Part shown: positions 10,451-21,694 of the stretch, piece after piece | How positions within the stretch are numbered: the stretch's first letter is position 1 | How the letters are laid out: the number at the start of each line of letters is the position of its first letter | Source of the DNA: Paracamarosporium sp. OC-R06-R3 | Taxonomy: Eukaryota > Ascomycota > Dothideomycetes > Pleosporales > Didymosphaeriaceae | Length of the DNA stretch: 64,000 nt | NCBI GenBank assembly: GCA_019828545.1 | Contig: JACVRA010000166.1 | Span: 186,001-250,000 of the forward strand | Direction of reading: 5' to 3' | The notes under the pieces: generated by a model | What the model was told of the DNA's origin: nothing | Database searches by the model: none | The model's input: only the letters and a program-made list of their open reading frames with translations | Position numbers and translations under genes: made by a program

Positions 10451-11353
10451 GTAGGTGTGTTTGTGTTGGTTTGGTGTGATGCGTTTGGGCGGGTTTTGGT
10501 ACCAACACTCACTGCATCTCAGAGATCTTAGTGTAGCACATGCTCGCAATGAGATTCAAGATCTTCAGCCAAGTGGCGTATGAGAGACGATCTAGATGCA
10601 GCGGAGGCAACGATGCTAGCAAAAGCTCCCATTTCGTAAATCCAGAATATCGATTTTTTGCACGCCGAGTACTTCGCTGAACAACGGCACCATGTGACAG
10701 ACATATCCCACCACGCCTCGCATGCGCCATGCAACCGCCCAATGCCCCGCTACTGTACAAGAGGACAACGAATACAACGCACACATGGAGGAAATCGCGC
10801 AAAAGAAGAAAAAAAAAACAGACACTGTAACCGAAAAACAATTTTGATGTGCGCAATGCAAGGCAAGCCAAGGAGAAAGCACCTTAGAACAGCGGGCGGC
10901 GAGCCGCTCCATCAAGCCGAAGACCCAAACTAGGCGCGTCGGCGACATGTCCAGAAGCGGCATGCCAGTACCGAGAGGGGAAATCTGCCCATGCATGAAA
11001 TCGTGACGTGCATAATGAGGCGCAAGCGAAAGGCACGAGCCGGCGAGACAATTTTCGTGGGTGCGCGAATTCGGGAAGGGGGATATTGGGTGCTGGTTTT
11101 GGAGGACATCCGATGCAGAGCGGCGAGAGGGCAGTACGGGCGGTAAGCGGAGAGGTCCGAAAATGCAACGCCGGTTGTCGCGGTATCACATCGTCGATTG
11201 AACGGGGAAGACAAGACGCCTCATGCACCCCACTCTAAGCCAACGGCCACGTCCGATCGGTGTGAAGCCATCTCTTCGTAAGCGAATAACGAGAGCAGAT
11301 GACCTGCTAAGGTAAGAGAGACCGATCGTATTCGACTCCCACGCAAAACTCGG
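10451..11353. other. Intergenic between convergent genes, no gene seen
   Basis: Overlapping short open frames on both strands show no protein-like composition. The first part holds the 3' end of the CorA-like gene. Confidence 0.5.
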
Positions 11354-12573
11354 CTAGTCATGTGTGGAGGACATCCCGTTTTCCACGCCACGCAAAGCGC
11401 CCAGAGCGCGCTTCAGCTCGTCTTCAGCAACCATGACGGTGCCTGCACGTGCGGTACTCAGATAGCTCATTTCCACCGGACTGCCCAGGTGGCCCGTTGT
11501 GCCCCCGACAAGACGACCAGCGACGCCGCAGATGATGCCGGTGCTCTCCATTGGCAGGTCGCGGAGGTCGAGAGTTATCGGGATGAGGAAGTCATCCTTG
11601 GAGCCAAGCAAGATGTCTTGGGGGAAGTTGTGTAAGAGCGTATGATCGAGCAAGAGCGACGCAGGCTCCGTGTCGGTCAGTGTCAAGGAGAGAAAATTTG
11701 GATAGGGCGGTGAGATGAGGCACTTCACGAGACTGAGGTGGAGCGCGTCATCGGCTGTGCTGGTCATGCTGTTGCGATTCCGGCCTTCGTTCATACCGTC
11801 TGCACCATCCCTGCGGCCGGCACATTGCACCAAACGCAAACCTGAGTCTACGGTTGGGATGATATTGCGGCGCTTGAGGGTGGCGAATGTTCTTGTCTGC
11901 AGCTCCGATACCGTTGCTGGTGGCGGAGTGCCTGGCGGCCGGACTTCGAAGGACTGAGGCGACGAGTGCTTGCGGCTGTGGTGACTCGGGTTGATGTAGG
12001 AAGAAGTTTGGTCTTCGAATTGAAATCCTCGTTCCTCTAGCGCATGTACCACTTGGGTTTTGTAGCGTATCGGCACGAGGATGTAGTCGGAGAAATATGT
12101 CGTGATGAAAAAGATGGAACTAGAGACCATTAGTCTTGAGTTCACTGAAAAGCACGCACGGAGAGAACCTACATGCCAGCCAGAGCAAGTGGACTTGTTA
12201 GCTCCAGGACACGTTGGCCTGCATCGAGACCTTCGCCGTCGACTTGCATAACAATATAGTCTTCGGAAGTGATGGATACCTGTTCTCTTGATTTCGCATC
12301 AAGGAGATCAAGTGCCGGGAGGAAAAGATCATTCGCCAGCTTTCGAGAGCAGACGACTGAACACTCAATCGGTGTCACTGATATGTTCACAAAGGGATGT
12401 TCGTAGGGCCAGGCAGGAGACTGCACGGCGCCATTTCCGTTGAAGGCAGCATCATCGTCGTCGTCGCGGGACTCATTGGGGAGTAAGAGGCGAAGAATAC
12501 TTTGGAGGAAGCTCGGATAAAGATGTAATGGGATGTGGATGAGGGCTAGTTGGGTGTCCTTGAAAGTGAGCAT
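11354..12573 (-). CDS. ACT-domain amino-acid-binding protein, CASTOR-like
   Basis: Two exons, 12573-12173 and 12119-11354, give 388 residues; the 53-bp intron joins in phase 2 to read LALAGISIFFITTYFSDYILV. That junction is the characteristic strand-loop of paired ACT domains in CASTOR/GATS-like proteins (compare a consensus of the form ISVF..ST...D.ILV). In animals this family senses arginine upstream of TORC1. The N-terminus (TFKDTQLALIHIPLHLYPSFLQ) also matches the first strand and helix of the family. A second ACT pair is likely in the C-terminal third (SLTLTDTEPASLLLD, LRDLPMESTGIICGVAGRLV). The central region is low complexity. The ligand and any link to TORC1 are inference. Confidence 0.78.
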
Positions 12574-15500
12574 GGTGTTAGTAGGACTCTAGCAGGCAGA
12601 GAAGTTGTGTCGGACGACGGATACAAAAAGAGCCCTACGGAACGCCGTGCGCGGATTGACAGCCAACCACAATCAGGCAGGTACATGTCACGAAAATGTG
12701 CAATGCGGAATGCATGGACCACATGATCATTAACGGAAGGGAACGTACTAGAAATTGTATGTGCGCACTCAGCAGAGTTAGAGATGACTCCATTACGTGC
12801 AACACACGATGATAAGAATAGCGAGCCCGATGACGACGGTCTCGTGCTCGTGGGGAGAGTGCCTGCAGGTGCCCTGGTGCGATGGAACGGGGCCTGGGCG
12901 AGTAAGGCTGACGGGGCTAGAGAAGGCCGGTGGAACGCAGGAATAAGCAAGTCTATCTGACTTTTGTTCCCAAAGAAGCAATATGCTTCAAGCCAAGGTC
13001 GTGACAGGTAAGATGGCAGTACAAGTCAGAATGCGGGGAAAAGGGAGCACAGACACGAATTGTCAGCGGTTGATGTGCTCTTGTCAAGATTAGCGGAGCT
13101 GTGGCTCGACGTTTGTTATCACCGACCTTGTCCAACGGGCCAGCGATAGGTGCTCTTCTTGAAGTTCATTCCCAGGTACCGACGGTGGATTGTTCTTTCT
13201 GGAGAGGAAGGTGTAACGTCAGACTTGAAACGGGGGGCGCCGTTACAGTTGCCTTTTAATGGAGCAGCGTAGCGGCAATCTAGGACGTGGAACAGAGAGT
13301 CACGACGATAGGTCCACAGAGGGTTGGCCGCAGGAGCCGCCGTAAACAAGACGTGGGCCTGGCGCAGCTGCTACTGCGGTGCTTCCGGGGGCAGGTTGCA
13401 GAAGTGCAGACGCAGGTCGGGATGCCGCAATTGGCCAGCTGGCTGGGGTTGCTCGCGTACGCAGCCGCAACAGACCCTGACTTGGTTTTCCCGTGGCGCC
13501 GAGGACGTGGGGTGGACAATGTATTGTTGCGGGCGAGGTTGGACCAGTGGCTGGGCGAATGAAGGCTAGCTGCGCGTGCAGCGGATGCTGACGACGACAG
13601 AGGGATGCGAGAAGGCAACGTCCACAGCCGGGGGGCGGGCAGGCAGGCAGGCAGGACGGAGAGAGAGCTGACGATACGGGCCCTTAGCGGTTTATTAAGA
13701 GCTTCAGGATGCTAGAGTGGAGCTAGCAGTGCACGCTGTAGATAGGCGCTGGAGAGGGTTGACTCAGGCAAGATACCGACCGACATCGCCGAAAACTCTG
13801 CCTGCCAGCGTGCCGTTGCGGCGGAACGGTCAACGCCATAGGGTACGGGCGACGATAGCGCTCCGAGAAGTGGAGATGGCATGGCGAGGAGGGGTGGGTG
13901 CTGCACGCATGGACGATGGCGCTGAGCGTCTTTGTTCACGCATCCTTCACAGCGAGATGCAGGTGCACCATGCAGCAGCGCCCGTGCGGCCCCCGCCCGT
14001 GCAGACTCGACCGTGACCTCATTGCCGCTGCAGCGAGCGTGTGCCTGGACGTGCCTGGCGAGAGCAAGCAGGTTTCCACGGTGCGACCCCGTGTGCTGGC
14101 GTGCCCTGGTTCATAGGGCTGATATCGGATGCTGTCTCGCGCCCACGCCGCCTCCGTCCGGTGGCTGCCCGCGCTGATTGTGGACAGCCGGCACTGCCGC
14201 CGCACCCAAGGGCACAGCTGCCCATGCAGCACATGGCTGAGGCTGGACGGGGGAGGGTTGGGGGAGGGTTGGGGGAGGGTTGGGGGAGGGCTGTAGGAGG
14301 GCTGTAGGAGGGCTGTGGGCGTGCCTCAGGGCGTGCCGCTCCGTCGTCCGCCCACCGGACCGCAATGACTCTCCATCGACGACGGCCAGCACTCGCGAGA
14401 AGCGACGTCGACGACGGGATGCCATGGCGGCCTACCCCGCATCCCCTCCCACGCGCCGCCTCGTATCCCCCCCGTGTGCGCCCTCGACGACGGCCCTCAC
14501 TGGCTCGCCCTCGATGACGTACCCGCCGCTTCTCCAGATCGCCACGGCTGCCCGCAGCACCGTGACAAGCACCCCCTTACCACCGCTGACCTCCGCCATG
14601 TCTTGATACGCCGACCCCTCTCGCCATACCATGACGCTGGTGGCAGCCGACCTCTCCCCCACGCACTCTGGAGCTGCATGCACCGCAATCAATTAAGCTT
14701 GCGCTATGCATGCAGAGCATTGCAGCGCGGTGGGGGGTCCACCAACCACGTCGCCCACGAAGCGCTTCCCCTCGCCAGCGCATCAACGCAGCATCCCATT
14801 TCCTACAGCTCCACACGCCTCGGATCACAATCCGCGTGGTCGGCGCTCGACACGCCAACCTCTCTCTCTCCAATCCACGAGCCTGTCGAGGCCTCATCCA
14901 TGGCAACCCTCGAGCACACACATTCCGCTTATACCCGTTGTAGCATGCCGCACCCATCAACTTCGTCGTTGCACAGCAGCTGCGGATAATGCACACAGGC
15001 TATCCTTTCGTCGTTTCCTGGTGTCATGCTATCCGGTGAGCTCTCCTTGGCGCCTGTGCTGCTTCGGAATGCACACAATCCCACGGAGAATGCCACAGGC
15101 ACCGTGTTCCGCCTTCGAGGCGCCAGTAGCAGCGTCCAATGCAGTGCTGGGCCGTCGTGTAGCCAAGGGCACTCTCGGACGAGCTTTCATCGGTGTCAAC
15201 CGTTCCAGACTGGACCATTGCTGTTCGTGTTACCGGACAGTCGTCCCAGGACGTATGTCTGGTTGTTAATCCAGTTCTCTCGCATGTGATGACTCGTGTT
15301 GGTTTCATTGTCGTATACCAGCCTCCGGAAACATCCTGGCGTGTTTTCATATCGCTGTGCTCTCGGACCGAATACCATCTCGTCCAATACCTACATCGTA
15401 AGCGGAAATCGACCCATTGCAATACGCACGTCCCTAATGCAGCTACGATGTGCCTCCTGGGAACACGTGTAACCGAGTTAGTAGTCAAATTGGACGTAAA

Positions 15501-15753
15501 TCTCACGGTAGGCGCTGGAACGAGCTGGCAGATGGAATGGTGCATTCACTGTAGATCCCCACTATCCCTCTCTGCCTCTCTCAAACACGAGCCTCTTAGC
15601 ACTCATATGCCGCACAATGCCGTCTCCTAAGACTCCGTAAAACGCCTGTCATGGTATCCCTATGAAACAAGTCGGACCGCTCGCTCACGCGCACCTCAGT
15701 ACCTCTCCGCAATCTTCTTCTCTGCAGACAGTCAGCCTCCATTTTTCCACTTA
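12574..15753. other. 3.2-kb gene-poor, GC-rich intergenic block
   Basis: No recognisable coding sequence on either strand. Many long overlapping open frames occur simply because the DNA is GC-rich and stop-poor; none has family-like composition. It holds a GGCA tetranucleotide run near 13637-13655 and an 11-bp G-rich tandem repeat at 14249-14314. It could contain regulatory DNA or a long non-coding RNA, but I see no direct evidence. Confidence 0.5.
14249..14314 (+). repeat. 11-bp G-rich tandem repeat, possible G-quadruplex
   Basis: Six units in perfect 11-bp register: three GGGGGAGGGTT, one GGGGGAGGGCT, two GTAGGAGGGCT. Runs of at least three G recur twice per unit in the first four, so several intramolecular G-quadruplexes could form on the plus strand. 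Confidence 0.9.
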
Positions 15754-16094
15754 TCAATTGCCGTAGGGTGTGTTGGGATCAAACGTACTCGCGGCGCCGC
15801 CAGCCTGGAACGGCAGCAAATTGTGCCTCTTCTTGATGGTCACGCGGTGCCTGTACTGCCGTTAGCCACGCACTCCTTCCAAGACAATATATCCCAAGCC
15901 TCTCGGATCCGCAATCATCTAGCTGTGCTGCGAGAGCAATGTGCTGTGTGGATAGTGGGTGGTGCGCACCTTGAGTACGTGTCGTCGGGCGAGAACCTGG
16001 CCGGGTGCGCAGAGTTGGTGATGCGGCCGTCGACGACCTTCTTCAGCGTGTAGACGCGCTTGCCCTCGGCGTTGAGAGTGTACATGAGATGCAT
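15754..16094 (-). CDS. nop10: H/ACA ribonucleoprotein subunit Nop10
   Basis: Nop10 is a small core subunit of H/ACA snoRNPs that guide rRNA pseudouridylation in the nucleolus. Exons 16094-15970 and 15850-15754 (intron 119 bp, gtgcgc...tacag, phase 2) give 73 residues. Exon 1 starts [19 protein letters not shown] and continues [18 protein letters not shown]; exon 2 gives [15 protein letters not shown]. This is the near-invariant eukaryotic Nop10 sequence, with a slightly longer C-terminal tail (about 15 residues, ending NTPYGN). The ATG follows directly after a cccaga that looks like a splice acceptor, so a 5'-leader intron is possible. It is divergent from lcl2, sharing a 368-bp promoter region. 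Confidence 0.95.
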
Positions 16095-16462
16095 TCTGGG
16101 GTGCAATGGTTAGCAGTGTGTTCCGGCATCCACATTCCCCTCCATTTTCTCTGATTTTTTTTTTCCTTTCGTGCAATCCGACGGGAGGTGCAATGCGCAC
16201 TTACTTGAGGGATCTGAGCGAGCGTGACCGTGGAATGTATGCGTGTGCGTGCGTGCGCGTCTGTCTTCGTCGACGATGCTCGAGCGTGCAAGCTTCAACT
16301 TTTCCCCGGCGATCGCAAAATTCCGCCGCCGCTCGAACTCTTGGCGCTGCTAGGTCCTCCCGCGCACGTGACGTCCTAAGCTCCACGATAGCATCATCTC
16401 CAATACGCACCACACTTTGCACTCCCCGCCGAGAGCTTCACAATAGCACAGTACTGCTCGCC
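16095..16462. promoter_or_regulatory. Shared divergent promoter of nop10 and lcl2
   Basis: The 368 bp between the two start codons hold a pyrimidine run (tttttttttccttt near 16157) and possible leader introns. No TATA box is evident. Shared control is inferred from position only. Confidence 0.5.
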
Positions 16463-16891
16463 ATGGAACTGCGATCTCTCTTCCTCGTCATCGCGGCCTT
16501 CTTCCTCGGAAGCGTCCGCGCGCAATTCGGCTTCTTCGACCAGATGTTTGGCGGCCAGCAGCAGCAGCATCACCAGCAGCAGCAGCAGAACGTGCGCAGC
16601 GACTCCTCCTGGTACCAGGCGCAATACGAAAACGGTAAATAACAACGCCCTCTACACGCATGCTCATCTACAAAGCACCGTCTAACACGCACAACAGCAC
16701 ATTGCGACAAGTACCTTTGCCCCGGCACGCTTTCCTGCGTGCACTTCCCGCACCATTGCCCGTGCGCATGGGACCACACTGAGGACAAGGTCGAGCTGGG
16801 AGACGGTATTGCGATTTGTGCGAGCAAGGGCGGGTATAGGGATGGGGAGACGTTGAAGAAGATTGAGTTGGCGAGGAAGGGGTTACTATGA
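16463..16891 (+). CDS. lcl2: Lcl2 family secreted/ER protein (long chronological lifespan protein 2)
   Basis: Exons 16463-16634 and 16698-16891 (63-bp intron, phase 1) encode 121 residues. The first about 20 residues are a signal peptide ([16 protein letters not shown]). Next come [10 protein letters not shown], a Gln/His-rich stretch coded by CAG/CAC repeats, and then [20 protein letters not shown]. The block [19 protein letters not shown], followed by [18 protein letters not shown] and ELARKGLL, is diagnostic of Lcl2. The six-cysteine pattern is complete. The yeast member is linked to chronological lifespan and ER-associated degradation; its molecular activity is unknown. Confidence 0.95.
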
Positions 16892-17152
16892 GGGGATGGA
16901 CGGCAAGCGATGTAGATAGGCGTTCACCAAGCGCGATACACAGACATGGTATACGAATAGAAGAAACGAACAAGTCATGATTATGATATAGACACGAAGT
17001 CTGGACTCGCAGCACCGCGGAACTTCGTGAGGTCGTGTCGTTAGATCGTACAAGAGCACAGTCGGCCGCACCCGCAGCTGAAACCCCCCTAGCCCAGACC
17101 AACGCCAGATTTTACAAACGCCGCGCAGATTCAACAGAGTCATGAATGTCGT

Positions 17153-19900
17153 TCACGACCTTTGGATGTACTTGTACCGATATCCCTGCTTCTCACCTTC
17201 GTTCGCGATCCCGACCTCCTGCCTCCCCCATTCCCTCATCAGCACTTTGCCCATGAACTCGCGCTCGCCCTGCATCTTTTCCGCCCACTGCCCGTCCCTC
17301 TTGTTCACCACACTTTTCGCACGATCTTTCAGGGCCTTGCTGAGCATAGTCGCGAGCCGCTCGTCCATAGCTTTGTTAATCGCAATGAAGTCTTGCTCGC
17401 GGGTCTCGGCGTCCGTCTTCAACGTTTCGTTTTCGCGGCGGAGAGCAACGATTTGTGATTGCAAGTCGGTGACAGGCTCGTTTTGGGACGCTGTCTCTAG
17501 TGATCTGAGGCGCGTGATCTCTTTGCGGAGAGACGAGGTCTCTGACTTGAGGTTCTTAAGAGCGGTTCCTTGTTTGCGGATAAGGAGGCGAAGGTTCTCC
17601 ATCTCAGCGTCTTTGGGGTCGGTGTGGGTGGAGGATAGCATCGAACTTTCCTCATCCGAAGCATCTTCACCCCCAGCCCTTCGCGCGGCTTCGATACGGA
17701 CGTCTTCCAACTCTTGCGTTATCTTCTTGAGCTCTTTGGTAGCTCTCCTCTTCTCTGCGCGTTCTTGTTCGAGCAGAGCGCCAGCTTTGCGGACTGCGTC
17801 TTCTGCTTTATCCCGTACAGCTTCCATTTGCGCATCCTGATCATCCTTCAAATCGTCATGCTCGAATTGCAGTTGCTTCAGCCGATCTTCTACCTCCACC
17901 TTAGTCTCCCTGAGTTTGCTGAGCCGCTTCTCTACGTCGGCAACACGACGGTCAGCTTCAACGCGCGCATCCTGAAGACGTTCGTTCGCATCATCTAACA
18001 AGCCTTCAAACTGTTCAGCATCGGTGCGGGCTTTCGCACTAGCTCGGTGTGCTTCGGCAAGTTGCTGGCGAAGCGACGATATTGTCATCTCGAGGCCTTC
18101 GATGCGCCCCTGCGCCGTGTTCATTCGTTGTTCAAGCCGTTCGTGTTCCTCAAACTGCTTCAAGATTTCCTGGCCCTTCAACCTGACCTCATTCCGCGCA
18201 GAGTCGAGCTGATCCTGCAAGGACGCACTTCGCAACTTTGACTGGGCGTCTTGAGAATCTCCGTCATGCGCGACTTGTTTGCCACGAATATCATCCAGCT
18301 CTTGGCGCAAGGATCGAAGCTGGGACTCAAGTCCTTGCTTCTCTTCAAGCTGCTGGTCTTTGTAGGCGAGGTTCTCTTGGGCCGAGGTGACCTCCAACTG
18401 CAGTTTATCTACTCGGGACTGAAGCTCTGACGCACGGATCTTGTGCGATTGGATCGCTCCTTCAGATGATGCGTGGAGTGCACGGCTCGCCAGCGCTTCC
18501 TCGCGAGCGCTTTGCGTATCTGCTGTGGCTCTCTCGAGATCAGTTTGGAGTGCACTTGCGCGTATTTGAAGCGCAGCAAACTTTTGCTGCAACTCAACTA
18601 CCTCTGCGGCCGAACTATGTGTCTCGCCTGCTTCTTTTGAAAGCTCATTCTGATTCAGCTTTTGTAGTTCTTTAACGTGTGCATCTTGAAGCTCTCGTAA
18701 CTCTTGTTCATGTGAGTCTCGCAGCTGGCTCAACTCGCTTTTCACATGCGCAAGGACTTCTCCACTGGAAGCCATGTCTGCGTCCACTGTACGCTTCGCT
18801 TCTTCCAATACTCGTAATTGTCGTTCGAACTCCTCTCGTTGGCTTTGAAGTCGGGAAAGGTTCTGCAATCGCATCTCCTCGCCAAATTCGTGAATCTTAG
18901 CATTGAATTCCTCCTGTTGTGCCTTTAATCGATCATTGACCGACGCAGAAGACTCTCCTATATCTCGTTTCTGCCGACTATTCTCTTCTTGTAACTTCTC
19001 GATCTGTTCCTTCTGCTTGTAGGATTCGGTGCGCGAAGTATCCAGATCCGAGCGCGTATAAGACAATAAGGTCTCAAGTTCGGTAATCCGTGTCTTGGAA
19101 GCATGCTCTTGCTCTTGCAAACGCGATTGTAAATCTGCAACTTGTTGTCGTAGCGACTCTCGTTCGAGTTCGGCAGTGCGTTCTGGAGGGTGGTGGATGA
19201 CCGTCTCTTGCGTCGGTTTCCGCGGGGTATCATAGTCTTCGACGGTGGGTTGCAGCGACCGCGTTCTTGCGGGCGAGGGGCTCGGGACTTGGAGCATATT
19301 CTGCTTAGGAATTCGGAGCGGTGTTGATGTAAGTACATTGCCTCCGAGATCCGAATCTGGCAGCGCACTGAGGTAACTTCTGACCTTCTCCTCGTTCTCC
19401 ATGGACGCTTCTGATGGTGCTTTGCTACTGGAGCGGCTCTTTGCGGTGCCATTGACGCGCGTTGTGGTTGACGCAGGGTTCCGTTCTGCCTCATAGTCGC
19501 TGCCCTGGGAGCTGCCCTCTATAACCACTCTGTCGCCTTCTGCACTTGCGTCTTGTACACCATTCCTTTCTATCCGTCCGTCACCGCGTAATTCGGAAAT
19601 ATTCGCATTTGCCTCTTTCCGCGACCTTATCTGTTGCGACAGTGGAAGGTCGGCTGTCATCCAATAAGTCATATTCATTGTGAAGTCTTCCGGACCTTCA
19701 ACGTCGCTGGTCTCGACCACATCTATTTTCGGCTGGTGCTTATTATCTAGTTCGGTGGATTCAAATGTCGAGTTGAGGCCCAATGCATCCAGATCCATCT
19801 CATACTGCGATCCGCCTTCGGAGGTGTCGCGGTGCGGGCTGCGCTGTGGAGATCGCCATCGTGTAGGGCTCGCCGTGTATGAAGAATGCGTACGCGCCAT
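17153..19900 (-). CDS. Large coiled-coil protein, possibly spindle-pole-body associated
   Basis: The 915-residue single-exon protein begins MARTHSSYTASPTRWRSPQ at ATG 19900. Residues 1-235 are disordered and Ser/Pro rich, with an EGPEDFTMNMTYWM patch near residue 70. Residues about 235-870 are almost continuous heptad-repeat coiled coil rich in Glu, Gln, Lys and Leu. The C-terminal 50 residues carry KSVVNKRDGQWAEKMQGERE and FMGKVLMREWGRQEVG, which look conserved. The organisation resembles fungal spindle-pole-body or centrosomal scaffolds (Pcp1/SnaD type). That assignment is from architecture and memory of annotation only, so the function is tentative. There is no motor head or transmembrane segment. 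Confidence 0.85.
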   Translation of the reverse strand: MARTHSSYTASPTRWRSPQRSPHRDTSEGGSQYEMDLDALGLNSTFESTELDNKHQPKIDVVETSDVEGPEDFTMNMTYWMTADLPLSQQIRSRKEANANISELRGDGRIERNGVQDASAEGDRVVIEGSSQGSDYEAERNPASTTTRVNGTAKSRSSSKAPSEASMENEEKVRSYLSALPDSDLGGNVLTSTPLRIPKQNMLQVPSPSPARTRSLQPTVEDYDTPRKPTQETVIHHPPERTAELERESLRQQVADLQSRLQEQEHASKTRITELETLLSYTRSDLDTSRTESYKQKEQIEKLQEENSRQKRDIGESSASVNDRLKAQQEEFNAKIHEFGEEMRLQNLSRLQSQREEFERQLRVLEEAKRTVDADMASSGEVLAHVKSELSQLRDSHEQELRELQDAHVKELQKLNQNELSKEAGETHSSAAEVVELQQKFAALQIRASALQTDLERATADTQSAREEALASRALHASSEGAIQSHKIRASELQSRVDKLQLEVTSAQENLAYKDQQLEEKQGLESQLRSLRQELDDIRGKQVAHDGDSQDAQSKLRSASLQDQLDSARNEVRLKGQEILKQFEEHERLEQRMNTAQGRIEGLEMTISSLRQQLAEAHRASAKARTDAEQFEGLLDDANERLQDARVEADRRVADVEKRLSKLRETKVEVEDRLKQLQFEHDDLKDDQDAQMEAVRDKAEDAVRKAGALLEQERAEKRRATKELKKITQELEDVRIEAARRAGGEDASDEESSMLSSTHTDPKDAEMENLRLLIRKQGTALKNLKSETSSLRKEITRLRSLETASQNEPVTDLQSQIVALRRENETLKTDAETREQDFIAINKAMDERLATMLSKALKDRAKSVVNKRDGQWAEKMQGEREFMGKVLMREWGRQEVGIANEGEKQGYRYKYIQRS

Positions 19901-20673
19901 GTTGCATATTCTGTACGGTCGCGTGTGCGAAGAGCGACCTGGTAAGCAGTGAAAGCGCGATAAGAATTGGTGATGTTTGTTTGTTGATGTCGCCGAGCGA
20001 ACGGTACGCGATCGGCTTTAGGGCGACGGCACGTGCGCGCCAGCTCGATGGCTCCTTGGCTAGCCTCTGCCTTGTCATAACCATATCCGAGACCCTGCTG
20101 GACTCCATCGATACAATAGCAATGGCTCGTCTGCTCGGCGATGATGCCAAATTTAAGGGCTCGTCGGAACGTTCGTGCGCATGGCATAGCATCATTACCT
20201 TGTATTCACCGACACACGATCTCTCTTAAGGCTGCGTGGGTATTTCAAGCAAACGAGAATGCGGTACGGTACCGAGGCACCTTGTCGAATGTCACTATCG
20301 ATTCTTAGTTTGGTTGCTGTCAGCTGGAGTTAATTTTTCCCTAGCCGTCGTTATAATCTCCCACTAGCACTACTTCAGTCAAGGTTCATCTTTCTCGACC
20401 TTTTACAGGCTCATATAGAGAAAGGATGATAAGCGAGGCTGGGATGTGAATCCTCGATGTTCTCGATCATCTCATTTAACACGGATACGAGTTCATCATA
20501 CAACATCTTCACAACCCCTCTCTAGCTCAAATAAAAAGACAACGCTCGCGTGCGCGAGAACCGTCGCTTGTGGTCCGCGACATGTGTAGCTAACGTACGA
20601 TGCTATTGCGACAACAGCAGTCCTTATCAATCCGTACGAAAGAACGGATGAATCGGATGCGCCGCCTAACGAG
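19901..20673. other. Intergenic, divergent promoters; possible upstream exon
   Basis: The coiled-coil gene and the following membrane-protein gene diverge here. The frame of the latter stays open back to 20590 without an ATG, so a missing first exon with a signal peptide may lie in this stretch. Confidence 0.45.
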
Positions 20674-21694
20674 ATGACACCAAACGAGACCTCATGGTCC
20701 TTCCCACCGGCGCTCAACACCACCTTTCGGGACGCCTTCAATGCCAAATATAACGGGACCGACAATAGTGCTGAGGATCACGAAGTGTACTCTATACTAC
20801 TCGCTGCTGTTCTGAATCTCACGTTGCAAGAACGTGTCGACTCCGCATTTCGGAATGAGGGCTGGGGTGGCAAGAACGCAATCGTTAGGGTGGGAGACAC
20901 CATTGACGGCGCATTCAAAGACAAGGAACTCAGATTCTATGGATTAAATTGCCTTGTTTGCATGGCCGGGCGTGGGATTGGGAGTATTGAGAATGCTTGT
21001 TCTAATTGTAGGTACGCATGCTGGTGCGAGAACCCGCACCTGAACTTCGCGTCAGTCTTAACACCGAACAGACACAGCGACTGATGATGTCGTGCCTTAT
21101 ACCAAGAAGACCGGACCCAATACTGTTTTGTTTCTACAAGAGTTCCCACCCCTTGACCAGTACTCTAGCATCCCGAATGATACATGCGCTCTCTGTATCT
21201 TTACACTTTTTGATACGGAGAACTCTCTGGTCTTTGATGACTATTCGGTACCGTTTCTCGTCGAACAACATCGGGGCGCTGAGCAGAAAGTCTTCAACGC
21301 GACTTATCCAACTGGAGTTGTTGTACCGCGACCATCCTACAGCCCGGATCCCTACGACATTCCAGAAGCGCCTAGGGGCTCACAAAGACAAGGCGATAGT
21401 TCGACCAATACTGGATTGATTGTCGGCGTTGTGGTAGGCGTTCTGGCTGCGGCGTCGTTACTCATGGGGTTGATAATCTATATATGGACGAGAAGAAAGA
21501 GTATAAAGGAAGTTGAAGGTCCCTCCGCCTATGTCTCGACACCAGTATCGGGTCAAATGGTTCATGGACCACGGAGTGTTGCGCTGCAACGAGTTCAGAG
21601 TATAGTACGCAGGCCGGAAAGCAGCGCCAGCGAAGTGCCACCGCCTTACCACGAGGTCGTACGCCCAGGGGCGACAGTGCATCGGTACCTGTGA
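20674..21694 (+). CDS. Single-pass membrane protein, unknown function (5' end uncertain)
   Basis: Exons 20674-21007 and 21078-21694 (70-bp intron gtaggt...cacag, phase 1) join as NACSNSTDDVVPY. The extracellular-type part has NXS/T sequons (NET, NTT, NGT, NLT, NAT) and cysteines. A single transmembrane helix follows (GLIVGVVVGVLAAASLLMGLIIYIW), then RRK and a Pro/Ser-rich cytosolic tail ending HRYL. This is the layout of fungal type-I surface proteins such as Wsc-like or mid2-like sensors, but no named domain is visible. No signal peptide follows ATG 20674, and the frame is open upstream to 20590, so an N-terminal exon is probably missing. Confidence 0.7.

Noticed and set aside
11250..11335. 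tRNA-like T-loop sequence (attcgactccc)
   Set aside because: The flanking bases do not pair into a T-stem or an acceptor stem, and no A-box fits upstream.
14474..15269. Long overlapping plus-strand frames of 171 and 187 codons
   Set aside because: They overlap in different frames in stop-poor GC-rich DNA, have biased Arg/Ser/Pro/His composition and match no family.
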